A stretch of 64,000 nucleotides of DNA, taken from positions 267,660,736 to 267,724,735 of the forward strand of contig NC_061508.1 in the NCBI RefSeq assembly GCF_022539505.1, given 5' to 3'. Under the pieces are notes generated by a model. It saw nothing but the letters and a program-made list of their open reading frames with translations. It made no database searches and was not told the origin of the DNA. Position 1 is the first letter of the stretch, and each line of letters opens with the position of its first letter. The stretch is from Lolium rigidum. Lineage: Eukaryota; Streptophyta; Magnoliopsida; Poales; Poaceae. A program made the translations under genes and the position numbers. Positions 1 through 11,400 of the stretch are shown one piece after another.

Positions 1-2814
1 CAATAGCACAACCACCATATAAGATGGGGCCAAAGGAGTTAGTGGAACTGAAAGCTCAGATAGATGAACTGGAACAGAAGGGATTTATTCAAGAAAGTGT
101 GTCACCATGGGGTACACCAGTTATTTTTGTGGATAAAAGAGATGGAGGAAAGAGAATGTGTGGAGATTATAGAAATTTGAACAATGTAACTATCAAGAAC
201 AAGTATCCTTTACCTAGAATTCAAGATCTTTTTGATCAAGTTCAAGGAGCAGGAGTCTTCTCGAAGATAGATTTAAGGTCAGGATACCATCAAATCAAGA
301 TCAAGAAGGAAGATGTACCAAAAACAGCATTCGTATCAAGGTATGGACACCATGAATACTTGGTTGTACCATTTGGACTAACAAATGCACCAGCAATTTT
401 CATGAATTTGATGAACAAGATATTCATGAAGTACTTGGACAAGTTTGTGATAGTGTTCATAGATGATATTTTAATCTATTCCAAAGATAAAGAAGAACAT
501 GCCAAACATTTGAAGATAGTTATGCAAACTTTGAGAGAACATCAGCTATATGCGAAGTTCAGCAAGTGCAAATTTTGGTTAGATAGTGTTGAATTTCTTG
601 GACATGTCATAACCAAAGAAGGCATAGCGGTGAATCCAAGCAAGGTTCAGTCCGTATTGGAATGGAAATCACCTAAAAATGCTAAGGAGATACGAGGATT
701 TCTTGGTATGGCGAGGCTATTATCGGAGATTCATAGAGGGATTTTCGAAGATTGCGGGACCAATGACCAAGTTACTCAAGAAAAATACTCCATTTGTGTG
801 GACTGATGAGTGTGAAGCCAGCTTCCAAACACTCAAGGATAAGTTAACCACAGCACCGGTGTTAGCAGTTCCCGAACCTGGAAAGGATTACACGGTGTAT
901 TGTGATGCTTCCAAGAATGGACTTGGATGTGTTCTTATGCAAGATCGGAAGGTAATAGCTTATGGATCAAGACAGTTGAAACCACATGAACACAACTACC
1001 CAGTACATGATCTCGAGTTAGCGGCGGTTGTGTATGCTTTGAAGAGTTGGAGACAATTTCTATATGGATCCAAGTGTGAGTTATACACTGATCACAAAAG
1101 TTTGAAGTATTTCTTCACCCAGAAAGAATTAAACATGAGACAGAAGAGATGGTTGGAGTTGATTAAGGATTACGACCTTAAGATCAACTATACACCGGGC
1201 AAGGCTAATGTAGTAGCAGATGCCCTAAGTAGGAAAAGTACGGAGAATCAACCTACGGAATGGGAGATTCCAAAGGAACTTCGGAAGGAGTTAGAAGATG
1301 CTCAGATCTTGTTTATTCAAGGTGATATCAAAGGAAGTATAGCAACCATGAGGATTATGGATGAGATGTACTCGGACTTGAAATATGAGATTATCCGAAA
1401 GCAAGCGGATGATTTGTTCATTCAAGAGGAAATCAAGAGGATTGGCGAAGGAAGACCATCGGAATTCCATCTAGGGGATTTTGATTCATTATATTTCCAG
1501 AAAAGGATCTGTGTACCAGATGATCCAGGAGTGAAGTCAATCATATTAAAAGAAGCACATGAAACCCCTTATTCCATACATCCAGGAAGTACCAAGATGT
1601 ATATGGATTTGAAGGAGATGTTCTGGTGGAACAACATGAAAAGAGAAATAGCACAATATGTCTCGGAATGTCATACATGTCAACGAGTGAAGGCAGAGCA
1701 TCAAAGTCCTGCGGGATTACTCAAACCACTAGAGATACCGGAATGGAAATGGGATGAAATCGGAATGGATTTTGTTACTGGTTTACCAATGACTAGTAAG
1801 AGGAAGGATATGATATGGGTAATAGTGGATAGACTTACCAAGAGCGCTCATTTCATAGCCGTAAACACAAAAGATACTGCAGAAAAGCTTGTGGATATTT
1901 ATGTGAAGGAAATTGTGAGTAAACATGGAGTACCAAAGAAGATAGTCTCAGATAGAGGTTCGATTTTCACATCAGCATTCTGGAAACAACTACAAGAATC
2001 TTTGGGATCCAAGTTGGATTTCAGTACAGCATATCATCCACAAACCGGAGGACAAACCGAAAGAACCAATCAGATACTTGAGGACATGCTTAGAGCTTGT
2101 GCTCTGAACTTTGGAGGCTCATGGGAGGATCATTTACCTTTAGCGGAGTTCTCATATAACAATAGTTATCAGAGTAGCATTCAGATGGCACCGTACGAAG
2201 CATTGTACGGAAGGAAGTGTAGATCACCAATTTGTTGGTTTGAAACCGGAGAAAACAAGGAGTTTACACCGGACTACATCAAAGAAAGACAAGACGTCAT
2301 CGAGGTGATCCGGGATAGACTCAAGATAGCTCAGAGTCGTCAGAAGAGTTACGCCGACTTAAAGAGAAGAGATTGGGAACCGAAAGTGGGAGACATGGTC
2401 TATCTGAAGGTTAGCCCAATGAAAGGACTTAAAAGATTCGGAGTAAAAGGAAAGTTAAGTCCTCGATATATAGGACCATTTAAGATACTCAGTCAGAATC
2501 GAGGAACAGCATTTGAGTTGGAGTTGCCGGCACAATTAAGTCAAGTTCATAACGTATTTCATGTATCCCAACTCAGAAAATGTTTGAAGGCACCGGATGA
2601 TCCTATCACATATGAAGAAATAGAATTGCAATCTGACCTAACTTATGTGGAAAGGCCTGAAAAGATCTTAGAAGTTCAATGGAAGAAGTTAAGAAACAGG
2701 GCAATCAAATACTGTAAAGTGCAATGGCAACATCATCCTGAGCGAGAAGCTACTTGGGAGACAGAAGAAGAACTCAGGAAGTCTTACCCCGAGATGTTCA
2801 GGTACCAATCTTAA
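1..2814 (+). pseudogene. Ty3/gypsy chromovirus pol, 5' cut by window edge, one frameshift
   Basis: This is the polyprotein that copies and integrates an LTR retrotransposon. The reading frame is already open at base 3, so the start lies outside the window. The reverse transcriptase comes first, with the catalytic FIDDILIYS motif at about 454-480. RNase H follows (TVYCDAS near 890-910, then TDHKS). The integrase has a His/Cys zinc finger (HPGS near 1580, CHTCQRV near 1670) and a DDE triad at about 1768, 1951 and 2059. A chromodomain (about 2650-2800, starting YVERPEKIL) ends the protein, which marks it as a chromovirus, probably of Tekay type. One extra base near 711-714, just after GFLGMA, moves the frame so that RT and RNase H fall in two overlapping frames. 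No internal stop was seen after that point. The rest is nearly intact, which suggests a fairly young copy. I am confident of the family and less so of the lineage. Confidence 0.93.
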
Positions 2815-2835
2815 CTTCGGGACGAAGTTTCTGTT

Positions 2836-2848
2836 AAGGGGGAGAGGC
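2836..2848 (+). other. Polypurine tract of the gypsy element
   Basis: A purine-rich run (AAGGGGGAGAGGC) lies 21 bases after the pol stop and directly before a TG that begins the LTR. This is the expected primer site for plus-strand DNA synthesis in an LTR retrotransposon. Confidence 0.8.
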
Positions 2849-3089
2849 TGTAATAACCAGAACATAGGAACAACGAAGGGTAGATTTAGAAATGGGATGT
2901 GCATTTCATCGCAAAACAGGGGAAATTTTCGCGCCTTATTGCAACTAAACCTAAGAGGGATCGAGGTTCTCTCTCATTTTGCATCTAGGGTTAGGCAATG
3001 TGAGTTAGGGAAATTTCGACATGATCTCTTTTGTAACTTGTTACTTTGGGGAATGTTTGCATTTGATAAGTGTTAAACATTTAAATATA
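2849..3089 (+). mobile_element. 3' LTR of the gypsy element, left piece
   Basis: The LTR begins with TGTAATAACC directly after the polypurine tract. It is broken at 3089 by a Mutator-like insertion and resumes at 8456. The last nine bases, TTAAATATA, are repeated on the far side of the insertion. Confidence 0.75.
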
Positions 3090-3170
3090 GGGATTTCTAT
3101 TTTCGTGCCCCTGCTTCGTTAGTTGTACTCAGTTTTCCCCAGCTCGTTAGTTTTTCCTCAGTTTTCCCCT
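3090..3170 (+). repeat. Left terminal inverted repeat of the MULE
   Basis: This repeat is the approximate reverse complement of 8376-8455. The first 20 bases are identical and the rest match at roughly 85-90 percent by eye. Confidence 0.88.
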
Positions 3171-3787
3171 CCCTCTAGTTTGAAACCCCTCGAAGACGCG
3201 GGTTGCCGTCGGGTCGGAGGCCTTACCGTTACCGTGAGGTCGGTTCCTCGCTGACCGTCTCGTGCCGACGGGTGGATCCATCTACCGCCGACGCGTGGGC
3301 CGTTTTATTTCCCGATTGTATACGCGGTGCCGCCAATGACAAATGGGGCCGCTCTATGGGCTGCCGCAGCCAATGACCGGTGGGTCGTCTATTTATTTAT
3401 AGAAAATTATATATTGCCGCTCCGTGGGGCCTCCGCAGCCAATGACCGTTGTGGTCGTCTATTTTATTTAGAGAATATAATATAGAGCCGCTCCGTAGGG
3501 GCCGCCTCAGCCCATGGCACGTGACTATTTTCGCAGCTTAATCTAAAGTGACTCTTATGCTAAACATTGTGCATCCCGACGTTGACCTAGCGATGGTGGC
3601 GAGCATAGCCGTTCGACCATGCCGATATCGGCATCGGCATCGGCATCGTTTGGAGGATGTGGTGCTCGAATAATAGTGGAAATGGGATGTTATTTTTTAC
3701 ATGCATAATATATAGAAAATAGCTAGATCTCTAAATCGATGCATATGAAGCTACATATATATTCTTGGTCATAATCCCCTTAATTAT

Positions 3788-4391
3788 CTAAAGGGGATGG
3801 ATGCATGGCTTCACGTCGTCGTCGCTTTCATCGTCGGTATCTTCGTCGTCCGAGTAGTAGTACCTCCTGCACATTGTTCCGTCGAACACCTTCACCTGTG
3901 AGCACATCATCGCCTTCATATTTGAAGTGTACGAACCAGCCGAAATCCACACCGTGCGCGATGGCGAATTTCTCCCAGCCCTTGTCGAGGTACATCCGGC
4001 CTTGTCCGTCAAATAGGACCTCCACGGTCCGGAGACGAGGACCGCGAGTCAGCTGCTCGCAGATACACCTTAGCCGGCTCCTTGCCGTCAAGATAGTCCG
4101 CAAATTTTTTTGGGAGTTCCTGCAAAGAGATCGAGCGCCGATCGTTTGAAATTAGGGAACCCTTGAAATTAAAGGTTTTTTAGAACATGCCCATAATTAA
4201 TCACATGCATCATATATGTGGGAACGCGTACGTACCTTCTTGACCAAAGGGTCTTCATAGACGACGATGAAGAACTCCTCTATGATCAATGGCGGTGTTG
4301 ACGGTGGTGGTGGCAATGATGATGATCCACTTCCCCTTCCCCTTCCCCTTCCCCTTCCCCTTCCGGTCCGCGTCCGAGACGTGGAAGCCAT
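3788..4391 (-). pseudogene. B3-like domain gene fragment inside the MULE
   Basis: Exon 1 starts at the ATG at 4391 (MASTSRTRTGRGRG) and encodes an Arg/Gly-rich low-complexity head and a Ser/Pro stretch, then FFIVVYEDPLVKK. A splice donor (AAG then GTACGTAC) follows. The second exon begins after an acceptor near 4121 with ELPKKFADYLDGKEPAKVYL. Downstream come VEVLFDGQGRMYL, GWEKFA and an acidic tail, KVFDGTMCRRYYYSDDEDT. These blocks match a grass family usually annotated as B3 domain (plant DNA-binding) proteins, and they match the gene copy at 18323-18841. Exon 2 needs two frame changes (near the start of VEVLF and near 3920), so the copy is broken. The B3 assignment is from memory of the family; the homology between the two copies in this window is directly visible. 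Confidence 0.7.
4329..4366. repeat. Hexamer microsatellite (CTTCCC-type)
   Basis: About six copies of a CCTTCC hexamer lie inside exon 1 of the B3-like fragment. On the minus strand they encode the alternating Arg-Gly run. Confidence 0.85.
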
Positions 4392-4480
4392 GGCAATGGA
4401 TAAAGTGTATGTGAACGAAAAGAAGAGAGAGGCAGAACCTATTGACACAAGGGATGGCCGTGTGGGTGTTTATAAGGGAG

Positions 4481-4590
4481 AGATGACCGTTGTAGGGTTT
4501 ACACAATAAAATAAGGAGGAGATGACCGTTGTGGGGGTTTATACACAATAAATTAAGGAGGAGACGACCGTTGTGGGGGTATAGTTTATC
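4481..4590. repeat. Short tandem repeat, about 40-bp unit, 2.7 copies
   Basis: Three units start with AGATGACCGTTGT or AGACGACCGTTGT at about 4481, 4520 and 4562, and contain TACACAATAAA. They lie just upstream of the B3-like fragment and lead into the longer array. Confidence 0.8.
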
Positions 4591-4598
4591 ATTTTACC

Positions 4599-5366
4599 GT
4601 GAAAAGTAATGCCTAAAAGGAAAGTAATGGCTACAAGAAATCGGTGATGGTTTATCGTTTTTTGCGTGAAAAGTAATGGGTACAAGAAATGGGTGATGGT
4701 GTATCATTTTTTGCGTGAAAAGTAATGGCTACACGAAATGGGTGATGGTGTATCATTTTTGTGCGTGAAAAGTAATGGCTACAACAAATCGGTGATGGTT
4801 TATCATTTTTGTGCGTGAAAAGTAATGGCTACAACAAAATCGGTGATGGTTTATCATTTTTTTGCGTGAAAAGTAATGGGTACACGAAATGGGTGATGGT
4901 GTATCATTTTTGTGCGTGAAAAGTAATGGCTACAAGAAATCGGTGATGGTTTATCGTTTTTTGCGTGAAAAGTAATGGGTACAAGAAATGGGTGATGGTG
5001 TATCATTTTTTGCGTGAAAAGTAATGGCTACACGAAATGGGTGATGGTGTATCATTTTTTGCGTGAAAAGTAATGGCTACACGAAATGGGTGATGGTGTA
5101 TCATTTTTGTGCGTGAAAAGTAATGGCTACAACAAATCGGTGATGGTTTATCATTTTTGTGCGTGAAAAGTAATGGCTACAACAAAATCGGTGATGGTTT
5201 ATCATTTTTTGCGTGAAAAGTAATGGGTACACGAAATGGGTGATGGTGTATCATTTTTGTGCGTGAAAAGTAATGGCTACAACAAATCGGTGATGGTTTA
5301 TCATTTTTTGCGTGAAAAGTAATGCCTAAAAAGAGTTTATAATTTAGCTCGTGAAAAATAATGCAG
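4599..5366. repeat. Satellite-like array, 49-51 bp unit, about 14 copies
   Basis: Each unit reads roughly GTGAAAAGTAATGGCTACA followed by a GTGATGGT..TATCATTTTT core. Unit variants (AAATCGG against AAATGGG; GGCTAC against GGGTAC) recur in the same order about 299 bases apart (4622 onward and 4921 onward), so the array has a higher-order repeat. It lies wholly inside the MULE. The ORFs in it are chance readings of the repeat. Confidence 0.92.
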
Positions 5367-6361
5367 AAAACCAAACTTTGCGTGAAGCTAACCGACGACA
5401 GAGAGAGAGAGAGGGTGGTGGCCCCGACCAGAGAGAGATAGGGGTTATCCTGCCCGTTAGATCATACGATCAACGGTCGTCGGGCACGATCCGCGTGACA
5501 TGGGCTAGACCAATCGGGGCAATGTTGGGCGTCCGTGAGAGTTTGTGAAGGGAGAGGGCAAAGCCGAGTAGTATCAAGAAACCAAGGGCAAGTGAGTAGT
5601 AAACGGACTAAGGGATTCAAATATGAGATTTAAAAAATGGAAAATGCGTGTTTTGTACAATGAAACCCATCTTGGCCTACCTCAAACTATTTGCAATACA
5701 AATCTACATGAGTGTGAAAATTATGGTCTCATTCGGACAAAGTATGTTTTGGGGAAAGCTGTTTTGGGTAGGGCTTATTATGGAAAACCATGCACCTTCA
5801 TAGCTACTAGGTGATTTGAGAAGTGGCAATTTGTGGTGAAACTTGATTTATCTACGATTTATCTATGATTTGAGAAGTGGAAATTTGTGGTAAAGACTCC
5901 ATGAGTAAGTGCCACTCCTTTTCGGAATTTTTTGCACATTAAATAACTCATTTAACTAGTTAATCCCATTTGTTGACTCTCCGTTGACCAGCCACTTGAG
6001 GGTAAAACTGAGTATATTGCACTAGCCAGTATTAGCACTCAAGGTGAAAGCCGAGCATACAAAAAATGCTAGTATATGACTCGAGGGTATACATGAGTAT
6101 ATCTAAATTTCCGGGGTTAGACTCGAGGACGCGTGTTGCGGTGCGAAGTGGAAGAAGTGCCATTGTTGACGCGTGTCGCGGTGCGGACGTGGAAGACGTG
6201 CCATTGTTGACTCGGGTCGCATTTAGGACGCGTAAGCCCCTCTCTCCCTCCCTCTCGCACACAGTACGTCTCATTATCGCTCACGCACGAAACCACCCCT
6301 CTCACGTCCCATCAACTTCTCCAAAAACCCCAACCGCCGTACGAGCCCTCCCTCGCCGGCG
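5367..6361. other. MULE interior without a recognised gene
   Basis: There is a GA-rich run near 5395, then AT-rich sequence. Near 6125-6225 an imperfect duplication of about 48 bp contains GACGCGTGT and GTGCCATTGTTGAC. The second half is the upstream region of the DUF295-like fragment. I see no coding sequence that I would defend. Confidence 0.5.
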
Positions 6362-7770
6362 ATGGAGAAGAAGAATGCGCCGGCGGCCATCGCCCCGAGC
6401 CCGTCGCCTCCGAGCCCGTCGCCGCCGAGCCCGTCGCCGCCGAGCCCGTCGCCGCCGAGCCCGTCGCCGCCGAGCCCGTCGCCTCCGAGGGCGGCGCATC
6501 CAGGGCGGCGCATCCAAGCGCGGCGCCTCCGTGAGCTCGGGCCGGTCTCACTGGCGACGGACCACTTCACAAGATCGGCGAATGCTTATTGGCCAAAGAG
6601 GAGTACGTGGACAGCTACTCGCTATGAGGCAAGTCCGTAGAAATTGGCGCTCGGGTTTACCCGATCCCGACGTGCACCCGCACGAATGGATCATGCTACA
6701 CCACGCCCTTCCACGCGCCGCTGAGTTCACCTTCCTCCATCTCGGCACATCCCGCTACGTCACCATAGATCTATCCGCAGTTCGTGCAAGGTTCAAATTC
6801 CTCGGCTTTTCCCGTGGCGTCACCATAGATCTTATTTTCAATCTTAGTGCTTGAATGTTATCTTTTCAATATATTTTAGATTCTACTTCCTCGGCTTTTC
6901 CCGTGGCGTCATCGTGCTTGCCCGGAAGAACCCACCGCACAAGATACGGCTGCTGAACCCACTCACAAAGAAATCGAACACGATGTTTGAGGCGCGAGAT
7001 GCCATCTGTTTTTCCGAAATCGATCGTTGTTATCAAATCCCCGACTATGGTCTTCGTTGCCACACATTACCCGCCGGAAATTGGTTGGGTCGATGAGAGC
7101 ACTCCAACTAAGGATATAAATGAAGATGGGGATTGGGGAGAAGGAAGATTTTCGATCAAGAACCATGGTTTCCGTTCCATTACCCCGTTCAATGGTGAAC
7201 TCGTATGCGATAGCTGCGGACAATTTTGAGATCGGAAGAATAGTGTGCACCAATATACGGTTGCAGCAGCGCGCGAGCACTCGTCAAGATGGAGACACTA
7301 ATTTCATTTCCGAACTTGGACGTCGAAGTTCTACCTTGTGGAGTCGGATGGTGAGCTGCTTGCTTGTGTTGTTGGTCGGCGCGGCTTTGGCGGGCAGACC
7401 ATTGGTGTACCGTGTGGACACTCGGAGCCGCTCTCTCCATCCGGTCACTAACATTGGCGGTAATGCCTTCTTCGTGAATTATATCCGGTGTATCTCCGTC
7501 GACACCGAGTGTACCCGACACTTCAACTCTGGCAGCATCTACTACACGGATTTGGGTTATATCGGAGCGTACTCTCATGATACAAATGCCCGGGATGAGT
7601 GGCCACTACGTGTGGATAGAATAGGATTCTACGGTTTGAGAAATGAACACGAGGCCATACCGTTTGGAGGATGTATTGGCCTCACACTCTGCGGACGGAA
7701 GGAGTTCAATGAATATTTCCTTGGGGAATTGCACGAATGGAGCGACGGAGAAATATATGAGGAGGAATGA
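6362..7770 (+). pseudogene. DUF295 / F-box-associated-like gene fragment inside the MULE
   Basis: An ATG at 6362 starts MEKKNAPAAIAPSPSPP, which runs into a Pro-Ser repeat. After frame breaks, blocks typical of grass DUF295 (KIB-type beta-propeller) proteins appear: FTFLHLGTSRYVTIDL near 6727, VLARKNPPHKIRLLNPLTK near 6916, PLVYRVDTRSRSLHPV near 7398, and CISVDTECT..GSIYYTDLGYIGAY near 7490-7570. The frame from 7120 runs open to the stop at 7768-7770, but at least one shift lies near 7340-7390. The sequence TTCCTCGGCTTTTCCCGTGG occurs at 6798 and again at 6887, with unrelated sequence between, so part of the gene was scrambled. Such proteins often sit with an F-box in ubiquitin ligases; no F-box is recognisable here. 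The family call is from motif memory and moderately sure. Confidence 0.55.
6402..6489. repeat. 15-bp tandem repeat coding for Pro-Ser
   Basis: The unit GAGCCCGTCGCCGCC is repeated nearly six times and encodes PSPPS units in the plus frame from 6362. Long open frames on the minus strand here come from the same repeat. Confidence 0.9.
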
Positions 7771-7965
7771 AGAACAAATTCATTCATCCTAATCTTCTTG
7801 TTGTCCATACATTGCGTGCGTGATCTTGTATATTTTTGCAGCTTAGTTTGTCGTGAACATTAACAATGTTATTGGCTGCTTTTGGCTGCTGTATGCGGTT
7901 TACCTATGTATTATACTTAGTTTTCCGATTATGCTTCGTTGTGAATTTATCATATAATAGCTTCT

Positions 7966-8064
7966 AGATTTGCTACTAGATTTGCTGCCATATTGGGCAA
8001 AAAACGAGGGCCAAAAGGCATAAATAACCCCGAGAGATTTGCTACTAGATTTGCTGCCATATTG
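7966..8064. repeat. Direct repeat of 30 bp, 69 bp apart
   Basis: The block AGATTTGCTACTAGATTTGC and the next ten bases occur at 7966-7995 and again at 8035-8064. The flanks from 7771 to 8375 hold no gene; the part after 8200 is GC-rich and repeats CGACGCGGCCCCA. Confidence 0.75.
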
Positions 8065-8375
8065 AAGAAAGACAGAAATAGAAGCTTCTCTAGATTTGAT
8101 ACTAATTTGGTGAAAAAGACAGAGAGAGAAAGAGGGGAAAAGGTGCTCTTAAAAATGCCAATTTGGGCCGAGAGAGACAAAACCCGGCTCCCGCTCACGT
8201 GCAACCAAACGCTTCTCGTCCTGTCCCACGCGGTCCCTTTCTACCAGCCCCACGCGACGCGGCCCCACACGACGCGGCCCCACGGACGACGCGGCGCAAC
8301 ACGTCGGCACGTAACGTCCAAATAAACGGATTCCTTCCGTCCGAGCTCCTTCTGCGGGTCTTCAGACAAAGGCTA

Positions 8376-8455
8376 GGGTAAAACTGAGGAAAAACTAAGG
8401 GGCTGGGGAAAACTGAGCACAACTAAGGAACCGAGGGCACGAAAATAGAAATCCC
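8376..8455 (-). repeat. Right terminal inverted repeat of the MULE
   Basis: Read on the minus strand it starts GGGATTTCTATTTTCGTGCC, as the left repeat does. Both contain the shared block CTCAGTTTTCCCCAG about 40 bases in. Confidence 0.88.
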
Positions 8456-11400
8456 TTAAATATAAACATCACACAATATAAACAATGAATTTAAAATTCA
8501 AACACAAGATACAAATTCAAATCATTTTGAATTTCAAAGTAAATATCAAATACAATATTTAATCAAGAATATACACATTACATAATACAAAAGCTCATAA
8601 ACCAAAAACTTGAGCTTTATTGATTTACAACACAATTACAAAGTCTTTACAATATTCTTGATACAAGAATTGAGATATAATGAACAGAATAAAAGAAAAG
8701 GAAAAATTACAAGTTTAATTCTAAACTAAACCTAAACTAAGTGTCTTGAGGATGATCTTCTGGTCATATTCACCTTCAAACCTGCAAATCAAATAACAGG
8801 TACTAGCCAGAATACAAGTGTTAGCAAGATTCAGTTTAGACAGTTAGCAGAAATAACACAAAGTTCAGTTTGGACAGTGAAACTGTCACAGCACACTTGT
8901 GCTTGTCCAAAAATCCTGGACGAGCATCGAGATAAACATAGAGCGGACCAGACTCGAGCAAGCCACAGGGGCTCAAGTTTCACCATATGAAGGTCTGTTG
9001 CTAGCCAAGCAACGAGCAAGGCAATGCAAGGGGTGAGTCATAAAGTAACCAGGCTTGTGTGTCATGGCCAGGGAAGAAGTAGAGACCATATAAATAGCAC
9101 ACAAACCCTAGAACCGGTGCACGATCGATCAGATAAGATCACCAGGTAAGGGTGAAGCAAGAACAAGCACAGTTCATCCAGTTCATAACCAAGAACAGAA
9201 ACCAACACAACCAACTCAAGCCACCAGAGATCATGGTGACCTAGAAGATCATCCAAGCTCTGGAGGTGAAGGGCTGTGAACAGAAACCCCAAGTCTACAT
9301 CAACCAAATATTTCATACTAGGAGCTGGAACAAGGTATACCAAGTTCCTGGACAGATCCAATGGATTTGATCCATCATATATGCATGAAATAAGCATGGG
9401 AATGAGCAGATGCTCATATGGGTAGATCATCACTTGGTTTTCACCAAGGATTACTGCCAGTCAAAAGCTACTAAAACAGAAACCATCCGAGATACAAATC
9501 ATGTGCACAGAGGCTAGAAAGCATGCACGAGATACACACTAGCAAGATCACATGCACGAGATAGCACCAGTAGATAGCATAGATTAGCAGCTAAGACTAC
9601 ACGAGAAGATCCTAAGCAAGCAACCATCGAAACCCTAGATTTCTTCACGAGGCAAGCATATTGGCATTCATACTTACTATGATCCCCTAATATGCAAGCA
9701 AAGTTGAGTAGCCAACAAGATCCAACCACTTGGTGAGCAACCGGTCGGTAGCAAGGCTACTGAGGTCACATCACACTTAGCACCAAATAAGAGCAAGCCA
9801 AATAGACCACATCACTATCCGAGAAATGGATTCGAGTTTGATTGCTTGTAAAAGAATCATGAACAGACAAACTCATATACAAGCAAGACATTTAAATCAT
9901 CACTGCATAAGCGAGTTCATCGAAATTAAGTAATCTAAGCATGAATTTATCACAGATCCATGCTAAGAATGACAATAGCATACTGTTAAGCAACACAATT
10001 TAATTCATAGCCACTAGAGCAAGTCTAGATAGCTAGAAATAAGCCACAGTACAAGTAAGCAACAGCACAGGGATGCTTGAGCATCAGCATCACCAAATAA
10101 GTGAATCATTTAACCACAATGTTAGCCAGTAAGCAATCACTGACAAACAATTGATCAAATTGATCAATCATAGCAAGCCAAGCTACACAGAGAGTTTTGC
10201 CAACAAGCAAGAAATGATCCAATGGATCATTGGATTGCGAGAATTAATCCTGAATCATATCACAGGCACCTCTGGCACACACACAAGTGTCACAGATGCA
10301 TCACAAGTGCACCTAGACAAGCAAGCATGAGAGACCAGTGAGCATAAGCAAGTCATAACCAATCATAGCATGGCATAGATAGCTCTTGAACAAGCACAGT
10401 AGAGCATGGTAAGTGTAGATCATGCTAGGGGTAGCAACAAGGCAAGCATAGCATGAACAGCAAGCAAAGCAGCATGTGCCAGTACCAGGAAATGGCAATT
10501 GGGCCATGAACTTGCAGTGAACCGAAGCACAAGAAGATTGCACGGCAATAGCATGGCTCTAGATGGTCACAAGACCACCGGAGAGCAACGAGATCATGAG
10601 GAGGAAGAAGGACAGTGGCAAGGGAGGCGCACAGAAGAGAAAGAGGGGAGCAGAGGAACTTACCCGCGCCTGGAGGCAGAAGCTATGGCATGGCGAGGCA
10701 GTGCCCGCGCGGCCATAGCAGCTGCAAAGCCAGGGAAGGCGCCGGCGTTACGCCGACGAACACCACCACAGCAGCACAGCATGGAGACGACGGCACAGGC
10801 GCTGCAAGCAGCACCCGCGCCAGGTCGGTCTCGGAGGCGCACACGACGACGACGAGGGCGCGAGCTCGTCGGAGACCACCAGATCGCTCATGGCGATTCT
10901 CCAGGAGATCCAGATCGAGGCGATTCGCCAGGAGAGGACGAGAGGAGAGAAACGGCTCGGACAGATCGATAGGTCTGCTCGAGGCGGTTCTAGATCGGTA
11001 GGTGGCCACGGCGGAGGAGGCCGGTGATGGCCGGAGCAGGGCGGCGGCCATGGCGGCGACGCCATCGCCTCAGGGTCGCCAGAGATTAGGGTTAGACGAG
11101 TGAGAAGAGGGCCGAGTGAGAGTGAGAGTGGTGGGCCGCTTCGGCGCCACCAAACCCAAAAAGGGGGCCAGCCTATTTGGGCCGTCCCTGAGTTAGGCTA
11201 TTGGGCTGGGCCCAATAGGGGTCCAGGGGGTATTTTGGTCATTTTTCATTTAATAAAAGACCAAAACTTTACCAAATTTTAATAAATCATAAACAACTCT
11301 AAAAATCCAATAAAAATTGGATTTATGTATGAAAAATAAATCTTAACAAGAATAAAATATGAAATGGAATTTAAGAAACAAATTCAAAATTATGAATTTT

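Larger units (their letters stand above)
3090..8455. mobile_element. Mutator-like element carrying gene fragments (Pack-MULE type)
   Basis: The element begins and ends with inverted repeats of about 80 bases that start GGGATTTCTATTTTCGTGCC. It is flanked by a perfect 9-bp target duplication, TTAAATATA, at 3081-3089 and 8456-8464. Nine-base duplications are typical of the Mutator superfamily. No mudrA-type transposase was found in any frame, so it is non-autonomous. Its 5.37 kb interior holds a broken B3-like gene on the minus strand, a satellite-like array, and a broken DUF295-like gene on the plus strand. It sits inside the gypsy LTR and is therefore younger than that insertion. Confidence 0.88.

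Noticed and set aside
4599..5366. CRISPR-like regular repeats
   Set aside because: The 50-bp units are contiguous with no unique spacers, and the genome is that of a plant.
6274..6570. Several minus-strand ORFs rich in Arg or Gly-Asp
   Set aside because: They are readings of the 15-bp Pro-Ser repeat on the other strand.
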